The position numbers and the translations under genes were made by a program. A DNA stretch of 64,000 bases from Streptomyces albidus (ex Kaewkla and Franco 2022). GTDB lineage: Bacteria; Actinomycetota; Actinomycetes; Streptomycetales; Streptomycetaceae. The notes beneath the pieces were generated by a model. The model worked only from the letters and a program-made list of their open reading frames with translations. It made no database searches and was not told the origin of the DNA. Numbering within the stretch: position 1 is the stretch's first letter; each line of letters starts with the position of its first letter. Below, piece after piece: positions 34,279 to 42,673 of the stretch. The stretch is taken from assembly GCF_013870515.1 (NCBI RefSeq), contig NZ_JACBXA010000003.1:50469-114468 (forward strand), written 5' to 3'.

Positions 34279-35043
34279 GTGCCCCATATCCTGCTGATCG
34301 AGGACGATCCGCGAATCAGGTCGATCGTGGAACACGGGCTGGGCGCGCGGGGGTTCGTCGTGACCTCGACCCACGACGGCCCGTCCGGGCTCGAGGTCCT
34401 GCGAAAGCTCGAGGTCGCCCTTGTCCTGCTCGATCTCGTCCTGCCGAGCATGGGCGGTCTGCAGGTACTCGCTGAGATCCGGTCGCTGCGGCCCCGGCTG
34501 CCGGTCATCGCCCTCACCGCTCTCGACGACGCCGGTTCCAAGGTGAACGGGCTGGACGCCGGTGCCGACGACTATGTGACCAAGCCGTTCTCGATGGATG
34601 AGCTGGCGGCCCGCATTCGTGCGCGGCTGCGGCTCCGGGACGAGGCGAGCACCGCTCTGAAAGCCGGCCCGCTGACGGTCGACCTGCTCACGCACCGCGC
34701 GGTGCTGGACGGGCGCGAAGTGGATCTGTCCAGCCGTGAACTCACGTTGCTCGCAACCTTCGTCCGGCACGCGGGGATGGTGCTGTCACGCCGCCAGCTC
34801 CTGCAAACGGTCTGGGAGGTCGACTTCGATCCCAAGTCCAATGTGGTCGAGGTGTATGTCGCCGCGCTGCGACGGAAGATCGGGCCCGCGTTCGTGGAGA
34901 CCGTCCGTGGCCGCGGCTACCGGTTCGTCACCCCGGAGACGACGAACGGCACCGAACGCGCCGCCGGCCGCTTTACGGAACCTGCCGTCGGCAGCGGCAT
35001 GAGCAACGCCACCGACGAACCTCCCGAGGAGGCGAAGCGATGA
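34279..35043 (+). CDS. Response regulator, OmpR/PhoB family
   Basis: The 254-residue regulator has a receiver domain (acidic pair IEDD, phosphoacceptor Asp52 in LLLDLVLP, Thr in ALTALDD, Lys in TKPFS) and a C-terminal winged helix (SSRELTLLATF, then SNVVEVYVAALRRKIG and GRGYRF). It should be phosphorylated by the histidine-kinase half of the fusion encoded two genes downstream and bind DNA. The last 30 residues after RFVTPE are an unusual Glu/Pro/Ala tail. ATGA overlap with the next gene shows one operon. Confidence 0.93.
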   Translation: MPHILLIEDDPRIRSIVEHGLGARGFVVTSTHDGPSGLEVLRKLEVALVLLDLVLPSMGGLQVLAEIRSLRPRLPVIALTALDDAGSKVNGLDAGADDYVTKPFSMDELAARIRARLRLRDEASTALKAGPLTVDLLTHRAVLDGREVDLSSRELTLLATFVRHAGMVLSRRQLLQTVWEVDFDPKSNVVEVYVAALRRKIGPAFVETVRGRGYRFVTPETTNGTERAAGRFTEPAVGSGMSNATDEPPEEAKR

Positions 35044-35423
35044 AGACGGCGGCAGCGGCGTTCGCCGCAGCGGCACTGATTCTGACCGCAGTGGTCATGG
35101 GCATCGGCCGGCCCGCACCGCCTCCGGGGCGCGACCTTCCGGGGATCCAGTTGCGAGAGGACCGGCCGGTGGCCACCCCGTCGCCGGAGCCCGGCGACGA
35201 CACGGAGAAGGTCGAGCGGAAGGTGGAGGACGGCGACGTCGCGGACTACGACGACGACAGCGGGCGTGGCCGGGGCCGCGGACGCGGCGGAGACGACGAC
35301 GGGAGCGGCGAGGACAGCAGCGGACACGGGCGGGGGCACGGCGGAGACGATTCCGGTAGTGACGACGGAGACCGTTCCGGCAAGGGCGGCGGCGATGACG
35401 ACTCGTCGGGAGAAGACGGGTGA
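35040..35423 (+). CDS. Exported or membrane-anchored Asp/Gly/Arg-rich protein
   Basis: The 127-residue protein has a hydrophobic N-terminal segment (about 4-22, AAAAFAAAALILTAVVMG) that could be a signal peptide or anchor, a Pro-rich stretch, then about 60 residues made almost only of Asp, Gly, Ser, Arg, Glu and His. No enzyme domain. It overlaps the response regulator (ATGA) and the kinase fusion (GTGA), so it belongs to the same signalling unit. A metal- or cation-binding accessory sensor, by analogy with CseA-like accessory proteins, is possible but unproven. The low-complexity region may partly reflect base composition. Confidence 0.75.
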   Translation: MKTAAAAFAAAALILTAVVMGIGRPAPPPGRDLPGIQLREDRPVATPSPEPGDDTEKVERKVEDGDVADYDDDSGRGRGRGRGGDDDGSGEDSSGHGRGHGGDDSGSDDGDRSGKGGGDDDSSGEDG

Positions 35424-37876
35424 GCCGGGTCGGGCCTGGCGGCGACATCGCCGCTGACGACGGCGCCTTGACGACCGATGGTGCGATCCGGGAGCTGGAG
35501 ACCGCACCGAGCCTCACCTCCGGGGCGCGTGCCGCAACTCCCGGTCGCCTCCTGGCGGGCCGCTACCGGGTCGACGGTCTGATCGATACGGGGGGCATGG
35601 CACGGGTCTACCGCGGCACCGATGAAGTGCTCGACCGCCCCGTCGCCATAAAGCTCCTCAAGCCTGAACTGGCTGCGAATGAAGGCTTCGTCCGCAGATT
35701 TCAACGTGAGGCGTCCTACGGGGCTGCTGTCGATCATCCCGGTGTAGCGACGGTCTTCGACGCCGGGGTGGAGGACGGCCAGCATTTCATCGTGATGGAG
35801 TTCGTCTCCGGCCGTACCCTGCAGGAACTCCTTCGCGAACAGACCGTCCTCTCCCCCGAGTACGCGATGAAGATCGCCATCCGGGTCTGCGCCGCCCTGG
35901 ACGAAGCCCACCAACGCGGCTTGGTCCACGGCGACATCAAGCCGGCCAACCTCGTCCTCACCGCGGCCGGACATCTCAGGGTGATCGACTTCGGCAGCGC
36001 GATGGCGGCAGGTCCAAGTCCCATCAGCGACCCCGTCTTGGGGACACTCGCCTACTGCGCCCCCGAACAGGCCGCGGGCGAGCAGATGGACGCCCGCTCC
36101 GACATCTACTCCCTGGGCGTGGTCCTCCACCGGATGCTGACCGGCGAATTGCCTCGTGAGGTCGCCGGCGCATCCTCTGCCGGTGGCATGCTCGCCGAGC
36201 CTGAGGCTGCTCAGCCCGATCACGAGGTCGCCGCCATTCCGGTGCCGGTCCACGCGGTGATCCAGCGGGCCATGGCCCCGCGTCCTGACGATCGTCAGCA
36301 GAGCGCTCAGGAACTGAGCAACGCTCTCCGCGGCGCGTTGAACGGGTCGCCCGGACGTGCGCTCACCGGCGCCGCCGATCTCGAGGAAGCTCGAGGAGGC
36401 GGACACACCAAGCAGCTGCCCACTCCTGCGCACCGCGGGGACGAGGGCGCCGCGCGGCGCCGCGCACCCGCCGCGCCCCTGTCGTGGCGGCTCGCTGCCA
36501 TCAATACGCTGGTCGCTGCGGCTGCCCTGATGGTCGTCGTCGCGATCACGCTTCAAGTCACCCGCGCGCAACTGCACTCCGAACTCGAGCGGCGTGTGGA
36601 TGCCGTGGCGCAGTCGTTCGAGCGTGGGCCGGCCCGCAGCCTCGCTCAGTCCGACGAGCTTGCCGACGAGTCGCGTCGGTGGCTCGCGGCTCAGGCCTCC
36701 CCCGGCGATCAGGTCGTGGCGGTCCGCGCCGGGCGGGGCGAGGTCCTGACCACGACCGGCGGCCTGTCGCTGAAGCAGGTCCCTGATGCCGACGCTCTGC
36801 TGTCCGCAACGGAGTCGCGGTGGTGGGAGTTGGGCGGTGAGCGGTCCAGCTTCCTCGCACGGACGGTCCCGCTCGAGGCCGCTGGCCGCCATGTCGGAAC
36901 CCTCGTGGTCGTCGCCGAGCAGACGCAGTCGACAAGAACGTGGAGCAACCTGTTCCTCACGGTCGGAGGGGCGAGCCTTGTCGGGTTGTTGTTCGCCGCC
37001 GTGGTCACGCTCACAACGGTGCGCCGGACGCTTCGCCCGATGTCCCGGCTCGCCAGGGGGGTCGATGCCGTCAACGGTGGGGACCTGTCTTGGCGTGCGG
37101 TGGAGGACGGCCCGCATGACGAGGTGGGCCGGCTGGCCGCCGCCTTCAACCGGATGTTGACCCGGCTGGAGCAGACTGTGGGGGCCCAACGGCGCTTCGT
37201 CTCCGACGCCTCCCACGAACTGCGCACTCCGCTCACCATCGCCAAGGGGCAACTCGACCTCCTCTCCCCCGCGTTGGACCAGGACGAGGAGCGGCAGTCA
37301 CTTGCCCTCGCGGACGCCGAGTTGGACCGTATGGGGCGCATCGTCCAGGAACTGTTGCTCCTTGCCCGGCTTGACGAGGGGCTGCCTCTCGCCTCGGAGC
37401 CGGTCGAGGTCGAACTCGTGCTGCAGGAGGCCCTGTTGCGCGGGCTCCAGGTCGGGCTGCGCGAGTCGAACGTCGAAGTCTCCCCCGACCTTCAGGTGTT
37501 CGCCGACCGGGATCGGCTGCTGCAGGTGCTGTCCAACCTGGTGACGAACGCCGTCCAGCACGCGGGTGAGGACGCACGGATCCAACTGTGGGCAGGCGTG
37601 CGGGAGAAGATGGTGGCCATCGAGGTGAGTGACGACGGGAAGGGCATCCCGTCCGATGAACTGCCGTGCGTCTTCGACCGCTTCTACCGTTCGCAGATGT
37701 CGCAGACCGAATCCGGTAACTCCGGCAGCGGGTTGGGCCTCGCCATCGCCGCTTCGATAGTGCGGGCGATGGGGGGCGAGATCACGGTGACATCAGAACC
37801 CGGCTACGGCACCACCTTCACGTTGTTGCTGCCGGACGCCGCAATCGGCCGGTTGGGGGCACGGGGAAGCGCGTGA
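35420..37876 (+). CDS. Ser/Thr protein kinase fused to a transmembrane sensor histidine kinase
   Basis: This 818-residue protein carries two kinases. Residues about 48-310 are a Hanks-type Ser/Thr kinase with the glycine loop DTGGMARVYRG, Lys78 in VAIKLL, catalytic loop HGDIKPAN (Asp172, Lys174, Asn177), DFG at 190-192 and CAPEQ. All key residues are present, with HGD in place of HRD. After a basic linker come a membrane helix (354-378), an extracellular domain (about 380-510), a second helix (511-534), HAMP, HisKA with His599 in SDASHELRTP, and HATPase boxes (NAVQHAG, DDGKGIP, GSGLGLAIA). The Ser/Thr kinase and the histidine kinase would both be cytoplasmic, flanking the sensor. It is coupled by GTGA to the Asp-rich gene and lies in one operon with the response regulator. 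Confidence 0.92.
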   Translation: MSRVGPGGDIAADDGALTTDGAIRELETAPSLTSGARAATPGRLLAGRYRVDGLIDTGGMARVYRGTDEVLDRPVAIKLLKPELAANEGFVRRFQREASYGAAVDHPGVATVFDAGVEDGQHFIVMEFVSGRTLQELLREQTVLSPEYAMKIAIRVCAALDEAHQRGLVHGDIKPANLVLTAAGHLRVIDFGSAMAAGPSPISDPVLGTLAYCAPEQAAGEQMDARSDIYSLGVVLHRMLTGELPREVAGASSAGGMLAEPEAAQPDHEVAAIPVPVHAVIQRAMAPRPDDRQQSAQELSNALRGALNGSPGRALTGAADLEEARGGGHTKQLPTPAHRGDEGAARRRAPAAPLSWRLAAINTLVAAAALMVVVAITLQVTRAQLHSELERRVDAVAQSFERGPARSLAQSDELADESRRWLAAQASPGDQVVAVRAGRGEVLTTTGGLSLKQVPDADALLSATESRWWELGGERSSFLARTVPLEAAGRHVGTLVVVAEQTQSTRTWSNLFLTVGGASLVGLLFAAVVTLTTVRRTLRPMSRLARGVDAVNGGDLSWRAVEDGPHDEVGRLAAAFNRMLTRLEQTVGAQRRFVSDASHELRTPLTIAKGQLDLLSPALDQDEERQSLALADAELDRMGRIVQELLLLARLDEGLPLASEPVEVELVLQEALLRGLQVGLRESNVEVSPDLQVFADRDRLLQVLSNLVTNAVQHAGEDARIQLWAGVREKMVAIEVSDDGKGIPSDELPCVFDRFYRSQMSQTESGNSGSGLGLAIAASIVRAMGGEITVTSEPGYGTTFTLLLPDAAIGRLGARGSA

Positions 37877-38070
37877 AGGCCGGGTCACCTTGAGGGGCGG
37901 TCAGTCGCATCCCGGGTGGACGCAGCCGGCGCGCGGCGTCTCTTGCTGCGCGAAGTGATGGTCCTGGCGGCATCCCGGCCACGGAGCCTTCGAAACAAAC
38001 CCGTTGGCGGACCACGGCGGCCACTGCTACTTTCCCGTTGGCCGTGCGAGAGAACGAGGAGGTGGTACCC

Positions 38071-38124
38071 GTGAACGCAGTGTCGACATGGGTGCTCCCC
38101 TCCGGGGACACGGTCGGGCGATAG
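38071..38124 (+). other. Possible 17-codon leader ORF
   Basis: A GTG-initiated 17-codon frame follows a strong Shine-Dalgarno run GAGGAGGTGG by 5 bases and stops 45 bases before the hydrolase gene. A candidate promoter (TTGGCG at 38004-38009, TACTTT at 38028-38033, 18-base spacer) precedes it. It could be a leader peptide or the start of a decayed gene; no family is recognised. Confidence 0.35.
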
Positions 38125-38169
38125 GTCGTCCGGGAGCGCCGTTCAAGAGCACTCCCGAAAGGCACGACC

Positions 38170-38889
38170 ATGCACTTCACTTCTGAACTACGCCTCGACG
38201 GCGGCGTCCTCGAACGCGAATTCACTCTCGGCGAGATCCCCGGCACCCTGTGGACGCCTGGATCCGAACCGGCCCCGCTGATCCTGATGGCCCACAACAA
38301 CGGCCTGCCCAAGGGGGACTCCCGGCTGGTGGCCCGGGCCCGGCACTCCGCGGCGCACGGCTACGCGGTGGCCACCATCGACGCCCGCGGATGCGGTGAC
38401 CGGCCCCGGTCCGCCGCCGACGAGCAGGCCCGCGCCGACCTCCGCCGCGCGATGCAGGCCGGCGAGCCGGTCGATGAGATCTTCGAGTCCTTCATCGGCC
38501 CGCTGGTCGAAAAGGCGGTCCCGGAATGGCGGACCACCCTGGACGCCCTGCTCTCACTGCCCGAGATCGGCGGCCCGGTCGGGTTCTCGGGGTGGACCGC
38601 CCTCGGCATTCGGCTGGTGGTGGTCGAGCCGCGCATCGCGGCCGCCGGCTTCTTCGCCGGGGGTTATGTGCCCCGCGCCCAACGCGAGGAGGCCCGTCAG
38701 GTCACCGTTCCGCTGCTGTTCCTGCTGCAGTGGGACGACGAAGGGAACCCCCGGCAGCGGGCCCTGGACCTGTTCGACGCCTTCGGCACCAAGGAGAAGA
38801 CGCTGCACGCCAACCTGGGCGGGCACACCGGCACTCCGTGGTTCGAAGCGGAGGACGGGGGCCGTTTCTACGACCGGCACCTGAGGTGA
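38170..38889 (+). CDS. Alpha/beta-hydrolase fold protein
   Basis: The 239-residue protein follows the alpha/beta-hydrolase order: LILMAHNNG (oxyanion region), a Ser in GFSGWTA where GxSxG is expected, an acidic LQWDDEG and a His in LGGHTG. The nucleophile elbow thus ends in Trp instead of Gly. The layout is like dienelactone-hydrolase/FrsA-type esterases, and the substrate is unknown. GAAAGG lies before the ATG. No signal peptide. Confidence 0.85.
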   Translation: MHFTSELRLDGGVLEREFTLGEIPGTLWTPGSEPAPLILMAHNNGLPKGDSRLVARARHSAAHGYAVATIDARGCGDRPRSAADEQARADLRRAMQAGEPVDEIFESFIGPLVEKAVPEWRTTLDALLSLPEIGGPVGFSGWTALGIRLVVVEPRIAAAGFFAGGYVPRAQREEARQVTVPLLFLLQWDDEGNPRQRALDLFDAFGTKEKTLHANLGGHTGTPWFEAEDGGRFYDRHLR

Positions 38890-38917
38890 TGCCGGGGCGG
38901 CAGCGGTAGGCGCTGTC

Positions 38918-38954
38918 GGCCGGGAGGCCGCTCATCGAGGAACAGGTCCCGGCC
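38918..38954. terminator. Candidate bidirectional terminator
   Basis: GGCCGGGA (38918-38925) and TCCCGGCC (38947-38954) form a perfect 8-base stem with a 21-base loop between convergent genes, 29 bases after the hydrolase stop. No U-tract. Confidence 0.45.
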
Positions 38955-39076
38955 CTACTCGATGGCGGCGGCCGGCAGATGGACGAACGCCCCGATCGCG
39001 GCGGCCCGGCCATCGGTCGGGGCCGGCGCCGGCCGGGGCGGCGCTCGGCCACCAGCGTCGCGACTCCAGCCCTCGC

Positions 39077-40498
39077 TCAATTCCTCCCGGCGAGAAGCGC
39101 GTTCCACCGGGCGCCGATCGCCACCGGGTCGTACGCACGTGCCGTGTCCAGCGCCTGCTCGCCCATCTTCCTCCGGAGCTCGGCGTCCTCGATCAGCTTG
39201 CGCACCCCGGCGGTGAACCCGGACACGTCCCCGGCCGGGACCAGCAGCCCGTCGTGCCCGTCCGTGATCATCTCGGCGGGCCCGGTGGGGCAGTCGAACG
39301 CCACAACCGGCAGTCCCGCACCCATCGCCTCGATCACCACCATCGGCAGGCCCTCGTAGCGGGACGGCAGTGCGTAGACCGCGGCGTCGGCCATCTCGCC
39401 GGTCAGGTCGGTGGTACGCCCGCGCAGCTCGATCCGGTCGCCGAGCCCCCGGTCGCCGATCATCTTGCGCAGCGCGTCCCGCTTCGCGCCGGAGCCGAAG
39501 ATCCGCAATGTCCAGTCGGGGTGCTCGGCAGCCAGCGGCTCGTACGCCCTGATCAGCAGGTCGAACCCCTTCTGCTTCGTCAGCCGACCGGCGGCGAGCA
39601 CCACGTTCGAGGGAGACCCCGCCCGGCTCGTCCCGGAGGGCGCGGGAAGCGCGTTCGGGATCCGCACCACCTCGACCGGCGAGTCGGACAGCGCCGCGCG
39701 GTAGTCGGCGAGCGACACCTCGGTGAGCACCGTCACCGCGTCGAGGCGGCGGTAGGCGCGGGTGATGTCGGCGCGCAGCTCCGGGCGGTACGAGCGAAGG
39801 TTCATGTGGTCCTGGCCGATCGTGCGGGTGCTGCGCGGAGCGGCTTCGGCTATCAGGAGGTTGAGCGACGGCCTGGTGGCGACAAGCACGTCGCAGTCGA
39901 GGGTCGTCAGGTGGAACAGCAGCCGCAGATCTGTCCACAGAGACACGCCGCGGAATGAGGTGTCCTTGACCGGGGTGAGTACCGACGGCAACCCGGACAG
40001 CAGCCGGGACACCCGGCCGCGCGGTGCCTTGTGGTCGTCGAGCACGGTGACGCGGACGCCGTGGGGGAAGGGGAAGAACGGCTGCTCCCGCTTGCGGTAC
40101 AGGGTGATGATCTCCACGTCGTGCTCGGCGGCGAGCCCTTGGGCCATCGTGAACGTGGTGCGGATGGTGCCGCCCATGCCGTACGCGTGAAGGAGCAGGA
40201 TCCGGATCCGCAGGCGCTCCCCCGGAACGCGCGGACGACGAGGACGACGTGCGAGAAACCAGGCGCGAAGCGCCCACAGGGTGAGCCGGCGTGCCCATCG
40301 CGGCAGCCGCGTGGTCGCGCCCCTGACCATCCGGCGAGTCCACGCCCGTAGCCCTCTCGAGCGGCGCTTGACTGCGCCGGCGATGGTTCGGGTGTACGGG
40401 CGGCGCAGGGATCCGCGGGCGGGCAGCACCGCGTCGAGAAGGGCCACGACCGCTGAACGAGCAGTCCGGGCAGGGATGTTGATTCGCTGGTCGGCCAT
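39077..40498 (-). CDS. Glycosyltransferase family 4
   Basis: The 473-residue protein has a basic N-terminal extension of about 90 residues, then the GT-B fold with GMGGTIRTTF for the acceptor domain, the donor-side ILAAGRLTKQKGFDLL-type loop (seen as VVLAAGRLTKQKGFD), and the family signature PSRYEGLPMVVIEAMGAG. GT4 enzymes transfer a sugar from a nucleotide donor with retention; wall teichoic-acid-like or exopolysaccharide acceptors are typical. Substrate unknown and no polysaccharide genes are adjacent. The basic N-terminus could bind the membrane surface. No clear ribosome-binding site. Confidence 0.88.
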   Translation of the reverse strand: MADQRINIPARTARSAVVALLDAVLPARGSLRRPYTRTIAGAVKRRSRGLRAWTRRMVRGATTRLPRWARRLTLWALRAWFLARRPRRPRVPGERLRIRILLLHAYGMGGTIRTTFTMAQGLAAEHDVEIITLYRKREQPFFPFPHGVRVTVLDDHKAPRGRVSRLLSGLPSVLTPVKDTSFRGVSLWTDLRLLFHLTTLDCDVLVATRPSLNLLIAEAAPRSTRTIGQDHMNLRSYRPELRADITRAYRRLDAVTVLTEVSLADYRAALSDSPVEVVRIPNALPAPSGTSRAGSPSNVVLAAGRLTKQKGFDLLIRAYEPLAAEHPDWTLRIFGSGAKRDALRKMIGDRGLGDRIELRGRTTDLTGEMADAAVYALPSRYEGLPMVVIEAMGAGLPVVAFDCPTGPAEMITDGHDGLLVPAGDVSGFTAGVRKLIEDAELRRKMGEQALDTARAYDPVAIGARWNALLAGRN

Positions 40499-40666
40499 GG
40501 AACCAGTTATCGCGCGCTGACCTGAAACCGCCGTGAGCCGGATATGAGGGCTTCTTCATGCTGCGGCGGGGCTGCTCCCGTCGCGCTGCAGCCTGGCCCT
40601 TCCACTGACCGCTCACGACATGAAGACGGCGAAGAGGTCCCGCGGCTCAGGCGCTCAGCGCCGAGG

Positions 40667-41410
40667 CTACGACCGGCGGCGGGGCCCGCGACGCTTGCCG
40701 CCCCGAGGGCCACCGGTTCCCTGCCGCGGGTTCCTTCCCGCGGACTTGCCCCGCGCACCGCCTGTCGAAGCGCGCTTCGGCTGCGCCGGGGTGGTGGCTG
40801 CGCGGCCCCGCGTGCTGTTGACGGTCCGCCCCCGGACGACCCCGATGAAGTCATCCACCATGTCGGTGGTCCTCTCTTCCGGCCACGACAGTGCGACACG
40901 TGACTGCGGGGCGTCCGTGACCGGCCGGTACGTGAGGTCCCTCCGGTGGTGCAGACGGGCAAGCGACTGCGGGACGAGGAGCAACGCCACCCCTGCCGCC
41001 ACCAGTTCGATCGCATCCGTCGTCGTGGCCGGACGCTCGATCGCCGGCCGGCCCGGCAGCTGCTCCCAGTCGAGGGTGTCGTCGAGGGGATGCAGCACGA
41101 CGTCGTCGGCCAGGTCCTCGATCGTCACCTCGTCGACCGCCGCCACGGCGTGGTCCTTCGGGACCACGACCACCGTCGTCTCGGTGTAGAGGGGGATCGC
41201 GCTGAAGTACGTACGGTCGACCGGCAGCCGTACGAAGCCGACGTCGGCGCCGCCGTCCCTCAGCACGTCCGGTGCTTCGGCGGCGCTCACCGGGACGAGG
41301 TTCAGCGGAACGTCGGGCAGCCGTTCGTTCCAGACCCGCACCCACTTGGTCGGCGTCACGCCCGGTACGTACGCGACGCGGAACGAAGAGGATGCGTCAG
41401 AGCTGGTCAC
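40667..41410 (-). CDS. LysR-type substrate-binding domain protein without a DNA-binding domain
   Basis: The 247-residue protein starts directly with the effector fold (FRVAYVPGVTPTKWVRVW) and has LysR-type ligand-domain features such as GADVGFVRLPVD and ETTVVVVPKDHAVA, but no helix-turn-helix. Its C-terminal 60 residues are very basic (Arg/Gly/Lys/Pro-rich) and may bind nucleic acid. GTG at 41410 is preferred, since residues encoded upstream are unlike the family. It is divergent from the DUF5997 gene with only 58 bases between, an association I recall from other actinobacteria. Confidence 0.8.
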   Translation of the reverse strand: MTSSDASSSFRVAYVPGVTPTKWVRVWNERLPDVPLNLVPVSAAEAPDVLRDGGADVGFVRLPVDRTYFSAIPLYTETTVVVVPKDHAVAAVDEVTIEDLADDVVLHPLDDTLDWEQLPGRPAIERPATTTDAIELVAAGVALLLVPQSLARLHHRRDLTYRPVTDAPQSRVALSWPEERTTDMVDDFIGVVRGRTVNSTRGRAATTPAQPKRASTGGARGKSAGRNPRQGTGGPRGGKRRGPRRRS

Positions 41411-41468
41411 GCCGCCAGGATACCGGCCGTGGTCAGAGGCCCGACACTCACTCGATACCCTGGCCATC

Positions 41469-41876
41469 ATGACGTCGCGCCAGAACACCCAGACCATGAA
41501 GCCCGTGACCGCGGCGAAGAAACTGGGTGTGTACCTCGAAGCCACTCCCCCCGAGTTCCAGGAGGGTGTCGTCTCGCGCAGCGAGCTGAACGCGCTTCAG
41601 GCTGATCCGCCGGAGTGGCTGGTGGAACTTCGCCGCAACGGGCCGCACCCCCGCCCGGTCGTGGCGGCGAAGCTGGGCGTCTCCACCTCAGGTCTCGCCC
41701 GAGGTGGAATCACCGAACCCCTCACGACCGAGCAGATCGACGCGCTGAAGAAGGAACTTCCCGAGTGGCTGGAGCAGGAACGCGCCACCCAGGCCGGGGT
41801 CCGGAAGGAAGCGGTGCGCATCAAGGAGAAGAAGCGGGCGAAGCAGCAGGCGGAACAAGACGATCAAGCTCGCTGA
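41469..41876 (+). CDS. DUF5997 family protein
   Basis: The 135-residue soluble protein matches my recollection of DUF5997: MKPVTAAKKLGVYLEATP, the central PPEWLVELRRNGPHPRPVVA and a helix-turn-helix-like VAAKLGVSTSGLARGGITEP. The C-terminus is a charged helix rich in Lys, Glu and Gln. Function unknown; the central segment suggests DNA binding. It is divergent from the truncated LysR-like gene, which may share its regulation. Confidence 0.85.
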   Translation: MTSRQNTQTMKPVTAAKKLGVYLEATPPEFQEGVVSRSELNALQADPPEWLVELRRNGPHPRPVVAAKLGVSTSGLARGGITEPLTTEQIDALKKELPEWLEQERATQAGVRKEAVRIKEKKRAKQQAEQDDQAR

Positions 41877-42673
41877 CCGCGGCGCCGCATCCTGACGAAC
41901 GTACCTGAGCCCCGACCGCACGGAGTTCAGAGCCAGCACGGCGCAACCGCCATCTCCCAACGGCGCCTGGGTCGTTGAACGGCGGGGATCCGTCTGTCGG
42001 GTGCCGCGTGACCGTGATGCTCCACCCGCTCAGCATCAACAGACCGCTGGAAGCAGCGGCGGGGGCATTCCGGAGACAGGGACGGCGCGGCTGCGGTTCG
42101 CTGCCCGCCCCTCCCAGCGGCCGCTGCCAGGCGCGGACCGCCCTCAGCTCGCAGCACATCGTGCGCCTGCCCAACGCGCCGTCGCCGGGAGCGACTTCAA
42201 CGCTCGCCCTCGCCGAGCACATCGTGAGCGAGGCGCTCCGGCGCCGGTCCTGGTCGTGAGACCGGTGTTCTCAAGTGACGCTCCCAGCGGCTGAGTCGGC
42301 GCGGCGCCGGGACAGAGTCAACACGGATTCTGTGATGGCTCTCCAAGAAGCCATCCGCTTACCGATCAACGGGCTTGTCTGGTCGAACAAGATTCCTGAT
42401 CGGGTGATCACGGTGCGGTCGGCGCATGAAGGCAGAGCCTCGCGGTAGCACGGAGTTGTCGAAGCCGACGAGCTGTTCCGGAAGCCCTGTTGCTGCAGTC
42501 TTTCGTGCTCGCGTGGGTGGAGTCCAACTCGGGTTCTCCGCCGTGTGACAGCCTCGCGAATCGAAACAGGGGTCGTGGGGTCGTGGCCTTTCGTCGAGGA
42601 AGCGGGAGGAGCTGGAGACTCGGCATTCCGGCATCGAGGGCTGCTGTCAGTGGGCTCTGCAATCGTGTGCGTC
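41877..42673. other. 797-base region without recognised genes
   Basis: The longest gap in the window. Open frames exist on both strands but none has family resemblance or convincing codon bias. The right part (about 42340-42660) is less G/C-rich than its surroundings and may be decayed coding sequence of unknown kind. Confidence 0.4.

Noticed and set aside
35246..37252. Minus-strand open frame of 668 codons opposite the kinase fusion
   Set aside because: Antisense shadow; the plus-strand frame holds complete motifs of both kinases.
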